DNA from: Cryptomeria japonica
Lineage: Eukaryota > Streptophyta > Pinopsida > Cupressales > Cupressaceae
DNA length: 58,000 nucleotides
Direction: 5' to 3'
Assembly: GCF_030272615.1 (NCBI RefSeq)
Contig: NC_081414.1
Coordinates: forward strand, 915,257,648 to 915,315,647
Shown: piece by piece, positions 24,101 to 35,235 of the stretch
How positions within the stretch are numbered: position 1 is the first letter of the stretch
How the letters are laid out: every line of letters begins with the position of its first letter
The notes under the pieces: model-generated
Databases searched by the model: none
Seen by the model: only the letters and a program-made list of their open reading frames with translations
Told to the model about the DNA's origin: nothing
Position numbers and translations under genes: made by a program

Positions 24101-25239
24101 ATAGCACCCTTAATCATCTTACATCCTGCTTCAGAAAAGACTACCTGCACACCTGCATCTATCAGTTTGCTCACAGATAACAGGTTTCGTTTTAATCCAG
24201 GGATATGCAGCACACCATTAATCCTTTTTATTCTACCATCAAAAAACCTGATTCTAACTTTACCTTGACCAACAATGTCTAGATGTGAATCATCACCCAA
24301 GTACACCTTACCTCCATTAAATCCTTCATATTCAGAAAACCAATCTCTATTGGAAGTCATATGAAAAGATGCGCCTGAGTCAATTAGCCAGGCATCATTA
24401 CCTGTATGAGTCGCCAAAGCCGCAATAAATGCATCGCCATCTTCCTTGTCGGACTCAGAATCAGAATCGAACCTTTTCTTTTTCTTCTTCTTTTCTTCTT
24501 TGCAGTCCTTACGGATGTGACCTGGTTTACCGCAATTCCAGCAAATGACTTTGGACTTTCCAGGAGATTTCGATCTCCCTTTGGATTTGGACTTATCGCG
24601 CTTCTCATTCTTCTTGCCTTTCTCCTGAGGTCTTCCATGAACGGTTAGGGCGTCCTTTGAACTGATGGATACCTTCCTTGGCATCTCTTCACCAAGTAGG
24701 GCACCCACCACGTCTTCAGATTTCAAAACAACAGAAGTACTACCGATAGCCATAACAAGAGAATCCCATGAATCAGGCAAAGAACAAAGCAAGGTCTGGC
24801 ATTTCTCCTCCTCGTCTATCTTAACACCGATGGATACTAATTGAGCCACCAACATATTGAATGCTTCCAGGTGGTCCGCAATTCGTCCACCCTCTTCCAT
24901 CTTCAAGGAATACAATTTCTTTCTTAAGAAAATTTGATTTAATAAAGATTTCACTTGATACATCTCACCAAGCTTAGTCCATAGCTTCTTTGCAGAATTT
25001 TCTTCATGGACATTGATTAGAACAGAGTCTGCCAGGCACAGTCTGATTAGACCCTTGGCTTTTCGGTCCATAACATCATACTAAGCTGGCGCAGTAGGAT
25101 CTGAGGGCCTTTGGACATTCGCATCAACAGCATCCCAAAGATCTCGATCTATTAGCAGATCTTCCATCTTCAGCTTCCACATCTCAAAATTACTTCCATT
25201 AAATTTCTCCACCTCTATTCTCCCTGATGAACTCGCCAT
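21197..25239 (-). pseudogene. R2 unit 3 gag-pol, broken
   Basis: The remnant has 4,043 bases because of a one-base deletion at about 22955 (TTGATCAAC where sisters have TTGATTCAAC). Stops are TAG at 25081-25083 (Gln of AQYDVM in gag), TAA at 23587-23589 (Glu of KSKSEVF in integrase), and TGA at 22862-22864 (Arg of LVRRSTRH). Open parts are 23587-25071 (gag, zinc knuckle, DSGASFHM protease, integrase start), 22942-23556 (integrase core) and 21197-22783 (reverse transcriptase and RNase H, YVDD at 22175-22186). The gag-to-integrase part resembles unit 2, while the 3' end shares marker changes with unit 4, so it looks like a hybrid. Confidence 0.92.
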
Positions 25240-25363
25240 CTGAATATTCCTGCAACAAGATCAAAAAGTGTCTTCTGCACAAGCTCCCACTCAAATCTGG
25301 ATTAGTTCAAAAAACCCAACTGCCCACAATTGAAACCAAAGGTGATCAGGCTCTGATACCACT

Positions 25364-26259
25364 TGTCAGGAAGTTAAGTAGCGGAAACAACTTCCTACAC
25401 TAACCTTGAGAGGAGGGTAATGCAAAACTTTTTCAGATCGTTACAACAGTTATAGAAAATAGAAATAGATATAATAGCAATCATACCACAACACAATGAT
25501 TTACGTGGGGAAAACCCTTTCGGGAGAAAAAAACCCCACCCTCCAAAAGCAGCTCAATATTTTATTCAGCAATCAAAACAGATTACAAAATACTTGCAGA
25601 GCAAGCTCTTCGCAGGAGTACCATTAATCAGAGATTCAGAGGCAACTCAATAGCCATAAGACTCTTACACACAACCTCTATCTCACACACCTCATAAATA
25701 GGAGATACAATACAAGAAACCGTCAAACGGTATTACAAAACCATGGGCTAAAACCACCCAATAAGGTGTAGTCGACCTTATCTCCCTTCTAGATTCCCTA
25801 TGACATGTTAAAGCACACATCAACACATGTCGCTCCCTTTTTACAGCTCATTTATGTATTCGATACAAATTATTTTTCCTATTTCAGGAGTACAAACTTC
25901 CGGAGGCCATAACTTGAGAACTGGGTGTCCGATTGACGAACCGTTTGAAGCGCCGGAAAGCTCGCGAAGTGTTTTATCATCTCGTAACCCGCTTTGCCGA
26001 TTACGGCCACTTTTCAGGGCGTTTTGGAGCCTCTAAAGTCCCCAAAATTAAGTTTAAACGTTTTATTGCACCCCTCCAAGACGAAAACTTTAATATCTTC
26101 AAAACTAGCTGTGACCTTGCGACGCAACTTTACCAGAATGCTTATCTAGCCAACCAGAAGCTTCAGGGAGAGTTTCGCACCATTTCGTGCTCAAATGAAA
26201 ACTTACTATAAATAGTAACCTCACATAAATGCAAGGTTGAGACACCATTTTTCCCAACA
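25364..26259 (-). repeat. R2 LTR4 (896 bp, shared by units 3 and 4)
   Basis: Almost the same as LTR3, at a distance of 5,119 bases, consistent with a recent duplication of one unit length. Confidence 0.95.
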
Positions 26260-26315
26260 AATCTCCCACTTGTCGAACACCTTGCATGAGAGGAAGGGAA
26301 TGTCAACACAATGAA

Positions 26316-29300
26316 TCAATTGCTAGGGGCCATAAGGCCCATAGACTCTGAACACCATCTGAACTTCTCTATGCTAATAGCCTTAGTTAAAGCATCTGCA
26401 ACATTCATGAAAGTGTCCACCTTAACCAGCTTCACCCTACCATCTTCGACCATATCTCTAACAAAATGATACTGAACATCAATATGTTTGGTCCGGGCAT
26501 GAAATGTCGGGTTCTTAGCTAGGCTAATTGTACTCTGACTGTCACAGTAAACTGTCACTGTACCTTGTTTTATTCCAATATCCGAACACAGTCTCTTAGG
26601 CCAAATGGCCTCTTTACAAGCATGAGTAGCTGCCATATACTCCGCTTCAGTAGTGGATAAAGCAACCACAGCCTGTCGCTTACTCATCCAACTAATTGCA
26701 CCACCAAACAAAGTAAACACATAAGCACTGGTGGATCTTCTGCTATCAATATCACCTGCCCAATCTGAATCCACATAACCATGGATATCAAGGGAAGTCA
26801 TGTCTCCAACTGAATTACCATGATAACACAAAGAATACTCTGAAGTACCCTTCAAATATCTGAAGACTCTTTTGACTGCATCCCAATGAACTCTACCAGG
26901 ATTAGACATATATCTAGAAAGTACTCCCACTGCTTGGGCAATGTCTGGTCTAGTACAGACCATAGCATACATCAAGCTTCCAACCGCACTTTGGTAAGGC
27001 ACTCTGCTCATGTCTTCCATCTCCAATGGGGATGTAGGACAATCTGAAACAGATAGTTTCGTTCCAACTGTAAAAGGAACACTCAATGGTCTACAATTTT
27101 GCATGTTGAACCTCTGTAACACTGAATTCACATACTTACTCTGGCCTAGCCATAGCTTTCTGTTTGCCCTATCTCTTCTAATTTCCATCCCAAGAATGTG
27201 CTTTGCTGCACCAAGATCTTTCATTTCAAATTTAGCAGCGAGCTGAGATTTCAGTTCTGAAATCATACCTTTCCATTTACCAATGAATAACATATCATCA
27301 ACATACAATGCAATGAATAAGAAAAGATCACCATCAGATTTATAATAAACACAGTGATCTGATTTAGAACGTTCAAATCCCAAACTCAACACATATGTAT
27401 CAAATTTCTGGTACCACATCCTAGGACTTTGTTTGAGGCCATACAAAGATTTCTTCAATTTACAGACCAAATTACTTTTGCCTTTCACCACATAGTGCTC
27501 TGGCTGTGTCATATAAATATCTTCCTCCAAATCACCATGAAGGAAAGCAGTTTTCACATCCATTTGCTCAACCTCTAAATCATAAGCAGTAGCAATAGAA
27601 AGCAAAAATCTAATTGACGTCATTTTTGCAATAGGAGAAAATATCTCACCGTAATCAACACCCTCAACCTGAGAGTAGCCTTTTGCAACTAACCTTGCTT
27701 TATACTTTTCAATGCTTCCATCTGAACCAATCTTTTTCTTGAACACCCATTTACAACCAACAGGTTTTCGTCCTTCAAGCAATGGTACAAGATCCCATGT
27801 ATCATTCTTTTTCAAAGCTGCCATTTCTTCCTCCATAGCAATCTTCCAGGATTCTGCATCATTCATACCTAATGCCTCTTCTACAGATTTCGGTTCATCC
27901 ACACTAGTATTCAGAGCAAAAATACATCTCCAATCATCAGGTGAATACCTTTCACATGGTTGTCTATGTCTTGTAGACCTTCGAACAAGCTGAGTTGGAG
28001 GTTCTTCCTCCTCTTCTAAAGATTCAGAGCTAGACGAGCTCTCCTCAAATTCTTGCCTATCTAGGGGTCTTGATTCAACTCTTTCAGGTGTAGAAGGAAG
28101 TTGAATCACATCTTCTTTTTTAGTCTGTTCTGGCTGCAATGTAACAGAAGGAGACTTAATTTCTCTAAAAATAACACTTCTACTGTGAATTACCTTTTGT
28201 GCAACAGGGTCCCAAAGCTTGTATCCTTTCACACCATAACTATACCCGATGAAGATACATTTCACAGTCTTGTTCTCCAACTTTGTTCGCTTCTCCTTTG
28301 GCACATGTGCATATGCCTCGCAACCAAAAACTCTAAGATGTCTCAATGAAGGCTTGTGACCTGACCATGCTTCTATAGGCATTTTATCAACAAGAGCTGA
28401 TGTAGGAGACCTGTTAATCAGGTAGCAAGCAGTGGCAACAGCTTCAGCCCAAAACTTTTGTTCAAGACTAGCACCACTCAACATAATCCTAGCCTTTTCC
28501 ATCAGTGTCCTGTTCATTCTTTCTGCAACTCCATTCTGCTGTGGAGAATACGGAGTTGTCTTCTGCCTGTTAATTCCACAGTCTTTACAGAATCTATCAA
28601 AATCATTAGAGCAAAACTCACCGCCATTATCAGTTCTCAAACATTTTATTTTCTTTCCAGTCTACAACTCAACCATTGCTTTAAATTCTTTAAAATGACT
28701 AAAAACTTCAGATTTACTCTTTAGAAAATAAACCCATGTCCTTCTACTAAAATCATCAATAAATAAAACATAATATGTGGATTTTCCAATCGAAGAGACA
28801 TCTACTGGACCAAACACATCAGAATGGATAAGATCCAAAACACCACAAGTTTTATGAGAACTCGAGTAAAACTGAACGCGGTTTTGTTTTCCATAAATGC
28901 AATGCTCACAGAAATCAATGTCAAGATTACAATCATTCAAACCTTCAACAAGGTTTTTATTTTTCAAGGTCCTTAGACCCTTTTCTCCAATGTGGCCAAG
29001 TCTCTGGTGCCATAACATAGTCTTCTCTGCAGGTAACTTTGCTTCAGACGAAAGGGCACCCTTAGGTACCCAAAAACCATTTCCATCTGCTGAAGGTGAA
29101 ACCTTCAAATCTTCCAGTGAAGTATCCACAGATTTACTTTTTACAGAAGTGCTATTACACTCAACAGTGTATGCTTCAAGCTTATACAAAGTGCTAAACC
29201 TAACACCTCTAGCAACTACCATAGCACCCTTAATCATCTTACATACAGCTTCAGAAAAAACTACCTGCACACCTGCATCTATTAGTTTGCTCACAGATAA

Positions 29301-30358
29301 CAGGTTTCGTTTTAATCCAGGGATATGCAGCACACCATTAATCCTTTTTATTCTACCATCAGAAAACCTGATTCTAACTTTACCTTGACCAACAATGTCT
29401 AGATGTGAATCATCACCCAAGTACACCTTACCTCCATTAAATCCTTCATATTCAGAAAACCAATCTCTATTGGAAGTCATATGAAAAGATGCACCTGAGT
29501 CAATTAGCCAGGCATCATTACCTGTATGAGTCGCCAAAGCCGCAATAAATGCATCGCCATCTTCCTTGTCGGACTCAGAATCAGAATCGAACCTTTTCTT
29601 TTTCTTCTTCTTTTCTTCTTTGTAGTCCTTACGGATGTGACCCGGTTTACCGCAATTCCAGCAAATGACTTTGGACTTTCCAGGAGATTTCGATCTCCCT
29701 TTGGATTTGGACTTGTCGCGCTTCTCATTCTTCTTGCCTTTCTCCTTAGGTCTTCCACGAACGGTTAGAGCTTCCTTTGAACTGATGGATACCTTCTTTC
29801 GCATCTCTTCACCAAGTAGGGCACCCACCACGTCTTCAGATTTCAAAACAATAGAAGTACTACCGATAGCCATAACAAGAGAATCCCATGAATCAGGCAA
29901 AGAACAAAGCAAGATCTGGCATTTCTCCTCCTCGTCTATCTTAACACCGACGGATACTAATTGAGCCACCACATATTGAATGCTTCCAGGTGGTCTGCAA
30001 TTCGTCCACCCTCTTCCATCTTCAAGGAATACAATTTCTTTCTTAAGAAAATTTGATTTAATAAAGATTTCACTTGATACATCTCACCAAGCTTAGTCCA
30101 TAGCTTCTTTGCAGAATTTTCTTCATGGACATTGATTAGAACAGAGTCTGCCAGGCACAGTTTGATTAGACCCTTGGCTTTTCGGTCCATAACATCATAC
30201 TGAGCTGTCGCAGTAGGATCTAAGGGCCTTTGGACATTCGCATCAACAGCATCCCAAAGATCTCGATCTATTAGCAGATCTTCCATCTTCAGCTTCCACA
30301 TCTCAAAATTACTTCCATTAAATTTCTCCACCTCTATTCTCCCTGACGAACTCGCCAT
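26316..30358 (-). pseudogene. R2 unit 4 gag-pol, least damaged
   Basis: Only two clear breaks are visible. One is a one-base deletion at about 29970 in gag (ACCACATATT where sisters have ACCAACATATT). The other is TAG at 28662-28664 (Gln of VELQTGKK in integrase). Open parts are 29957-30358 (gag start, 133 residues), 28662-29972 (rest of gag, zinc knuckle, DSGASFHM protease, HHCC finger, integrase start) and 26316-28640 (774 residues: integrase core, reverse transcriptase with YVDD at 27294-27305, RNase H). The last Cys of the zinc knuckle is Tyr (HIRKDY). Being next to the outermost 5' LTR, it is the unit most comparable to the original insertion. Confidence 0.92.
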
Positions 30359-30482
30359 CTGAATATTCCTGCAACAAGATCAAAAAGTGTCTTCTGCACA
30401 AGCTCCCACTCAAATCTGGATTAGTTCAAAAAACCCAACTGCCCACAATTGAAACCAAAGGTGATCAGGCTCTGATACCACT

Positions 30483-31378
30483 TGTCAGGAAGTTAAGTAG
30501 CGGAAACAACTTCTTACACTAACCTTGAGAGGAGGGTAATGTAAAACTTTTTTAGATCGTTACAACAGTTACAGAAAATAGAAATAGATATAATAGCAAT
30601 CATACCACAACACAATGATTTACATGGGGAAAACCCTTTCGGGAGAAAAAAACCCCACCCTCCAAAAGCAGCTCATTATTTTATTCAGCAATCAAAACAG
30701 ATTACAAAATACTTGCAGAGCAAGCTCTTCGCAGGAGTACCATTAATCAGAGATTCAGAGGCAACTCAATAGCCATAAGACTCTTACACACAACCTCTAT
30801 CTCACACACCTCATAAATAGGAGATACAATACAAGAAACCGTCAAACGGTATTACAAAACCATGGGCTAAAACCACCCAATAAGGTGTAGCCAACTTTAT
30901 CTTCCTTCTAAATGCCCTATGACATGTTAAAGCACACATCAACACGTGTCGCTCCCTTTTTACAGCTCATTTATGTATTCGATACAAATTATTTTTCCTA
31001 TTTCAGGAGTACAAACTTCCGGAGGCCATAACTTGAGAACCGGGTGTCCGATTGACGAACCGTTTGAAGCGCCGGAAAGATCGCGAAGTGTTCTATCACC
31101 GCGTAACCCGCTTCGCCGGTTACGGCCACTTTTCAGGGCGTTTTGGAGCCTCTAAAGTCCCCAAAATTAAGTTTAAACATTTTATTGCACCCCTCCAAGA
31201 TGAAAACTTTAATATCTTCAAAACTAGCTGTGACCTTGCGACGCAACTTTACCGGAATGCTTATCTAGCCAACCAGAAGCTTCAGGGAGAGTTTCGCACC
31301 ATTTCGTGCTCAAATGAAAACTTACTATAAATAGTAACCTCACATAAATGCAAGGTTGAGACACCATTTTTCCCAACA
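30483..31378 (-). repeat. R2 LTR5 (896 bp, outer right, array 5' LTR)
   Basis: Ends TTCCCAACA followed by GCTAG. It has private changes (ACTTCTTACACT, TTTACATGGGG, GCTCATTATTTT) not shared with the other four, as expected for an outer copy ageing on its own. Confidence 0.95.
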
Positions 31379-31383
31379 GCTAG
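31379..31383. repeat. Right target-site duplication of R2 (GCTAG)
   Basis: Perfect match to 10279-10283. R1 LTR sequence continues directly after it (GATTCGATGG). Confidence 0.93.
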
Positions 31384-32523
31384 GATTCGATGGTTTTTCA
31401 GTTAGGGGAGAGACTTTACATTCAAAAGAGGGGTTGAAACTCATAAGATCCAATTCCAGACAATGTAAGATTGGATGCTAAATGAATTTCAAGGGTTAGG
31501 AAAGCAAGGCTACCCTCTTTTGTAAAGAATGTTGATAGAAGAATTAAACTAAGCATGCATAGAAAATGACAAAGATTTGCTTATAAACTGAGTTCGGATT
31601 ATAGGATGAAGCTGCGGACCTGGAATTAGCAGTAAAATGTCGATACGGCGCTGTCCTGCAAGTTTGAGCAAAAGTTGTCGGGATGATGGCGCCCGGCGCC
31701 ACGGTCCTCCGAAAAATCCGCGAAACGAAGGGGGATCTGTTCGTCTCTGCACAAGGATTCCAGATCTTCAATTTCAGCCGCGTACCTGCAACCTACACAC
31801 AGAAAAGCGAAGACGATTGGGGGGTTAGGGATTAGGGGTTTGCCTTTAGGTCAAACCCCGGTTTTGGAATTAACCAATAAATGAGCAAGAGCTGTAAATG
31901 TAAATGACTGTAAAACAAGTACTAATACCTTGTTCTAAGGATGTTTGTATCCTTATGTGTGAAGGTTTAGATGTTGTATTTTGTATGTTGTATGTTGCAT
32001 GTAATATGTGATCTCCTCTTCAATGGTTGAATCCTTGTCTTGAATGCAACACTTAGCCTTGAATGGAGACTTAGAAGGAATGCTTGAATGCTTGAATGCT
32101 TGAATGTTTGAATCTTGCTTTCCACCTTTTTTTCATCTCTCCAAATGAGAGAGGAAAATGTAGTTTATATACTTGTCATTTAGGGCTCATAGACTGATTT
32201 TCCCGACCTTAGGCCGACCAGGAAAGTTAATTTCCAAATTGCAAACAAAAAGACCCGAGCCCCTTAGGAGACCGGACCCAAAATAGGACCCAGGGACCAG
32301 GGCGCTGGGTGCCCTGGTCCTGAGGGACCAAGGCGCTGGGCGCTCTGGTCCCACCTCCCGGGACAGCAGGGTGCAAGGAGGTTCAGGCCAGGGTGCTTGA
32401 GAAATGCAGTTTTCAGTGTCGTGAGCAAGTTTCAGGGTCTCCATTTAGGTTGCGTGTTGCGTCGCCATCGTGAAGACCAAAATGCAGTCGAAATTGCAAG
32501 TGTCACAATTTTAGGACGCTACA
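31384..32523 (-). repeat. R1 5' LTR, inner fragment right of R2
   Basis: Continues the R1 LTR to GACGCTACA. It carries the palindrome copies at 31681-31707, 32294-32320 and 32325-32351. It is followed by the TCTAA duplication at 32524-32528 and then R3L leader sequence. Confidence 0.93.
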
Positions 32524-32539
32524 TCTAACAAAAATCCAT

Positions 32540-32557
32540 GTCCTACCGGGCATGCCA
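32540..32557 (-). other. R3L primer-site region
   Basis: On the minus strand this is TGGCATGCCCGGTAGGAC, three bases after the LTR end. R3R has TGGCACGTCCCGTGGGAC at 55743-55760. It starts with TGG and sits where the primer site must be. I cannot name the tRNA. Confidence 0.6.
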
Positions 32558-32560
32558 AAA

Positions 32561-33330
32561 TGTAAATGGTGAAAAGTGATGATAAACTATTATAAAACCA
32601 TAAAGATTCAACCACAAACAATCTAGGTCCTACAATGAAACATTCACCAATACCAATAGAGATACCTAAGATCATGTAAATTAACAAAATAAAACAATAT
32701 TACCATTCACATGTCAAATAGGGTTTCAATCTCCATTTTCTCCTATCTGCATTGATCTTGTTTGATATATTTGCTCTCAGATTTTATGTGTGCACAAGAG
32801 CTCAACAAAGAACAAATTGTGGTTGATAGCTTGATCGCAAGAAGGTTTGATTGTGTCATTAGGTGATTAGACAATTAGACGATTAGGGTTAATAATGAAG
32901 GAGAGTATCATCTTTTATAGAAGACATTGTAAGAAATGGAGGGATAATATTAAGAGGTGAAGAAAATAAATGGTCGGCTAGGATTAAAGGGTAGGTAGAG
33001 GAAATAATTAAATAATAAAGGGCATAGGTAAGAGAAGAATTAAGAGATGAGTGGCATGTGTCATGAGTAGAAAAGGCTAATGAATTAATTAAAGAAATAA
33101 ATATTTATTTAATTAATAGAGAAAGTGGGATCAATTAAATAAATAAAATATTTATTTTATTTAGGAAAAGGACAATTTAAATAGATAAAAGTATTTATTT
33201 AAATGAGGAAATGGTTAATGAATTAATTAAACAAATAAGAATTTATTTAATTGATAGCAGACTTAGGATAAAATAATTAAATAAATAAAAATATTTATTT
33301 AATTAGACAGGGCAATTTTAGGTGTCTACA
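32561..33330 (-). repeat. R3L 5' LTR (770 bp)
   Basis: Starts TGTAAATGGT and ends GGTGTCTACA on the plus strand. It is homologous in reverse to 54957-55739. The right third (about 33065-33310) carries repeated AT palindromes of the form TTAAATAAATA...TATTTATTTAA. Confidence 0.85.
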
Positions 33331-33736
33331 GATTCTATATTTGTGGTGGTAGAAAGATTCTCGAAGATGGCACATTTTATACCTTGTAGGAAGATGACAA
33401 ATGCAGTACATGTTGTTGACCTATTTTTTAAGGAAGTAGTGAAATTACATCGACTACCTAAGAGCATAGTTTCTGACAAAGACACTAAGTTTGTTGGATA
33501 TTTTTGGAGAACACTTTGGAAGAAGATAAAGACAGATTTGAAGTCACTTCTACTTTTCACCCACAGATAGAGGTAGTGAATAGAAGTTTGGGAAATTTGT
33601 TGACATGCTTATTTAGAGACAAAACTGGAAGTTAGGACTTCATTCTTGCACAAGTAGAGTTTTCCTATAATAATTTAGTGAACAAGAGTACCGAAAGAAC
33701 ACCCTTTGATATTGTTACCAAAGCACACCTTAAAAG
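33331..33736 (+). pseudogene. R5a chromovirus integrase core, first part
   Basis: Begins mid-domain at the R3L junction with [18 protein letters not shown], a highly conserved Ty3/gypsy integrase segment, followed by [15 protein letters not shown] with the second catalytic Asp. A frameshift occurs near 33535 (the KTDLK region). The frame then continues through HPQ...VNRSLGNLL to PFDIVTKAHLK at the R4 insertion. The upstream protease, reverse transcriptase and RNase H are not in this window. The remaining integrase and the chromodomain resume at 41105. Confidence 0.85.
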
Positions 33737-35135
33737 TGTTGGCACTTGCATGAAGATTGCATTGATGAACTATTGTGTTGTCATTGATGTTAATTATAAC
33801 TGGTAATGATGTTGTTATGATGTTGTTTTGCAACTGGTAGGTGAGCTAGTGAAGGAAACCAGTATTACTTGAGAAGTAGTGAGATCAACCGGTAATCCTA
33901 CCTGTTGATGTGCTAAACCCTAAACGATGGAGTTTGGTGAAGTGATTATATTGGTTTATGATCAAATGATGAATGGAAATGATTATAACACATGCAAGTT
34001 GTATGTGAATAATTTCAAATGGTTTTTGGTGCATAGAGATAATAGTTTTATCTTGGGAATGAGCGAGTGCATTGCATGAATTGGAAACCACGTGAAGAGT
34101 TGCAGGAATCGATTAAGCAGTGATTAATGAGTGATCAAGGTTGTCTTGAATAAAGTGCAATGATTTCTATGTAATCCAATGGTCATAGTTGAATAGATAT
34201 TTTTATAATCTCTATGAGATCTTAGGTTTGTGATGTGTTACGGACCTTTTTTTTTTTTATAAGGTCAACGAGTTGTTTTGTTGTAGTGTTGGCAATCTTG
34301 GTTAAGTGTAAGTGTGATTGGTTTCTAAACTAGAAGGTGTATTTATAGTATGTGTGAAGGCAAATAGAAGCATGAAAAATATCTGATCAGGCAGAGTAGT
34401 GCTATTGACTAGATCAACAAACCCATGTTGTTCTCTAGCAATTACAATAGTCAAATCCCTTAATTAGGTAAGATCTAATAGGCTTAGTGCTATCTAAATC
34501 CTCTAACCAGGTGATCCATTAGCTTGGATTTCAAAACCTCTACTGAGGTTTTTCCTAATAGGGTATTGCTTTTAATAGGGTATTATAGTCAATCCCTTAA
34601 CTGGGTGGTCCCTAACAAGATATGTTCCTAACAGGACTTTTTGTAAAGCTTTAACAGGCTTGGCTCCTAATAGGGCAAACTTCAGAAGAGTTCAAAATAC
34701 TTGTGGGTATTCATCCCCACCATGTTTTTTTCCATTTGGATTTCCACATCAAAATCATTGCGTCAAGTGGTGAATATTTTTGTGGTTATGTTTTCTATGG
34801 TTAATTTTCTTAACTTCTAAACCTACTTAGATATGATAAGATGGCCGATAGTAATATAAAATGTGCTTTTACTATTGTTAGTAAAGTATATGAATGTTTT
34901 GATAAAAGGTTTTGAGAGTTTCAGAGTTGTTATACTGTTATTCTGTTATGATAGTCAACCGGTATACTTGATAGTGATATTGCAATTTTTAGTTCAATGT
35001 TTGAACCAGTTAGTTTTGAGATTGATTTGTGAGATTATTATTGAGTTTGGTTAAAGTTAAGTCAGTTTTTCATCTACTGATTCACCCCTCCCTCTTAGTA
35101 GTTGTCTGGATCCTTATTGATTCATCATACCATCA
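33737..35135 (+). repeat. R4 5' LTR
   Basis: Starts TGTTGGCACTTGC and ends CATACCATCA. It matches 39704-41104 throughout with many substitutions. It contains a T-run near 34250 and a region rich in CCTAATAGG-like repeats at about 34440-34690. The end of the LTR reads TTCACCCCTCCCTCTTAG, a common copia LTR 3' motif. Confidence 0.88.
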
Positions 35136-35137
35136 AT

Positions 35138-35149
35138 TGGTATGAGAGC
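35138..35149 (+). other. R4 primer-binding site (mutated initiator Met)
   Basis: TGGTATGAGAGC differs from the standard TGGTATCAGAGC by one base and lies two bases after the LTR. Confidence 0.85.
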
Positions 35150-35235
35150 ATTTAATGTCCTCTAGTGTCTAATCCTAATAGCTTGAGATAAAGATTTTTA
35201 AGAACATGATGAAGAAATAAGGTCCAAAGTTTAAT

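Larger units (their letters stand above)
10284..31378 (-). mobile_element. R2: tandem Ty1/copia array, five LTRs and four internal regions
   Basis: Five LTRs (10284-11180, 15125-16020, 20245-21140, 25364-26259, 30483-31378) alternate with four internal regions, and neighbouring units share the LTR between them. A single GCTAG duplication flanks the whole 21.1 kb, and none occurs at the inner LTRs. The array thus began as one insertion that expanded in place, most simply by unequal recombination between LTRs. All units read on the minus strand, each with an initiator-Met primer site and a polypurine tract in place. A full polyprotein would be about 1,347 codons, in the order gag, zinc knuckle, protease, integrase, reverse transcriptase, RNase H. 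No unit keeps it open. Confidence 0.93.
3655..32523 (-). mobile_element. R1: non-autonomous gag-protease LTR retrotransposon carrying the R2 insertion
   Basis: R1 is a complete element on the minus strand. Its 3' LTR is 3655-4882, its internal region 4883-10202, and its 5' LTR is 10203-10283 plus 31384-32523, split by R2. It is bounded by TCTAA duplications. The internal region is only 5,320 bases. It encodes a gag plus protease-like frame and a proline-rich continuation, with no reverse transcriptase, RNase H or integrase. It therefore resembles gag-only (TR-GAG type) elements that depend on a partner for copying. The two LTRs differ at roughly 25-30 positions by eye over about 1,220 bases, mostly transitions, plus one 7-base repeat unit. 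The insertion is moderately old but younger than its surroundings. Confidence 0.88.
1..33330 (-). mobile_element. R3L: Tat/Ogre-like LTR retrotransposon, partial and interrupted by R1
   Basis: The element reads on the minus strand. Its 5' LTR is 32561-33330 and its leader runs leftwards through 32524-32560, then 3649 down to base 1, where it leaves the window. R1 (3655-32523) sits inside the leader. The assignment rests on the inverted homologous copy R3R at 54957-58000, which shows the same order of LTR, primer-site motif, repeated leader and spacer. The right end abuts chromovirus integrase sequence at 33331, so R3L inserted into that older element. No protein-coding region of R3L lies in the window. 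Tat/Ogre affiliation is inferred from the long leader and the TTTTGGCAYG...GTGGGAC-type motif after the LTR. The far LTR is out of view. Confidence 0.7.

Noticed and set aside
10284-31378. R2 array as an assembly artefact
   Set aside because: Units carry distinct stops, indels and LTR variants, and perfect target duplications bracket the whole. It cannot be fully excluded without long reads.
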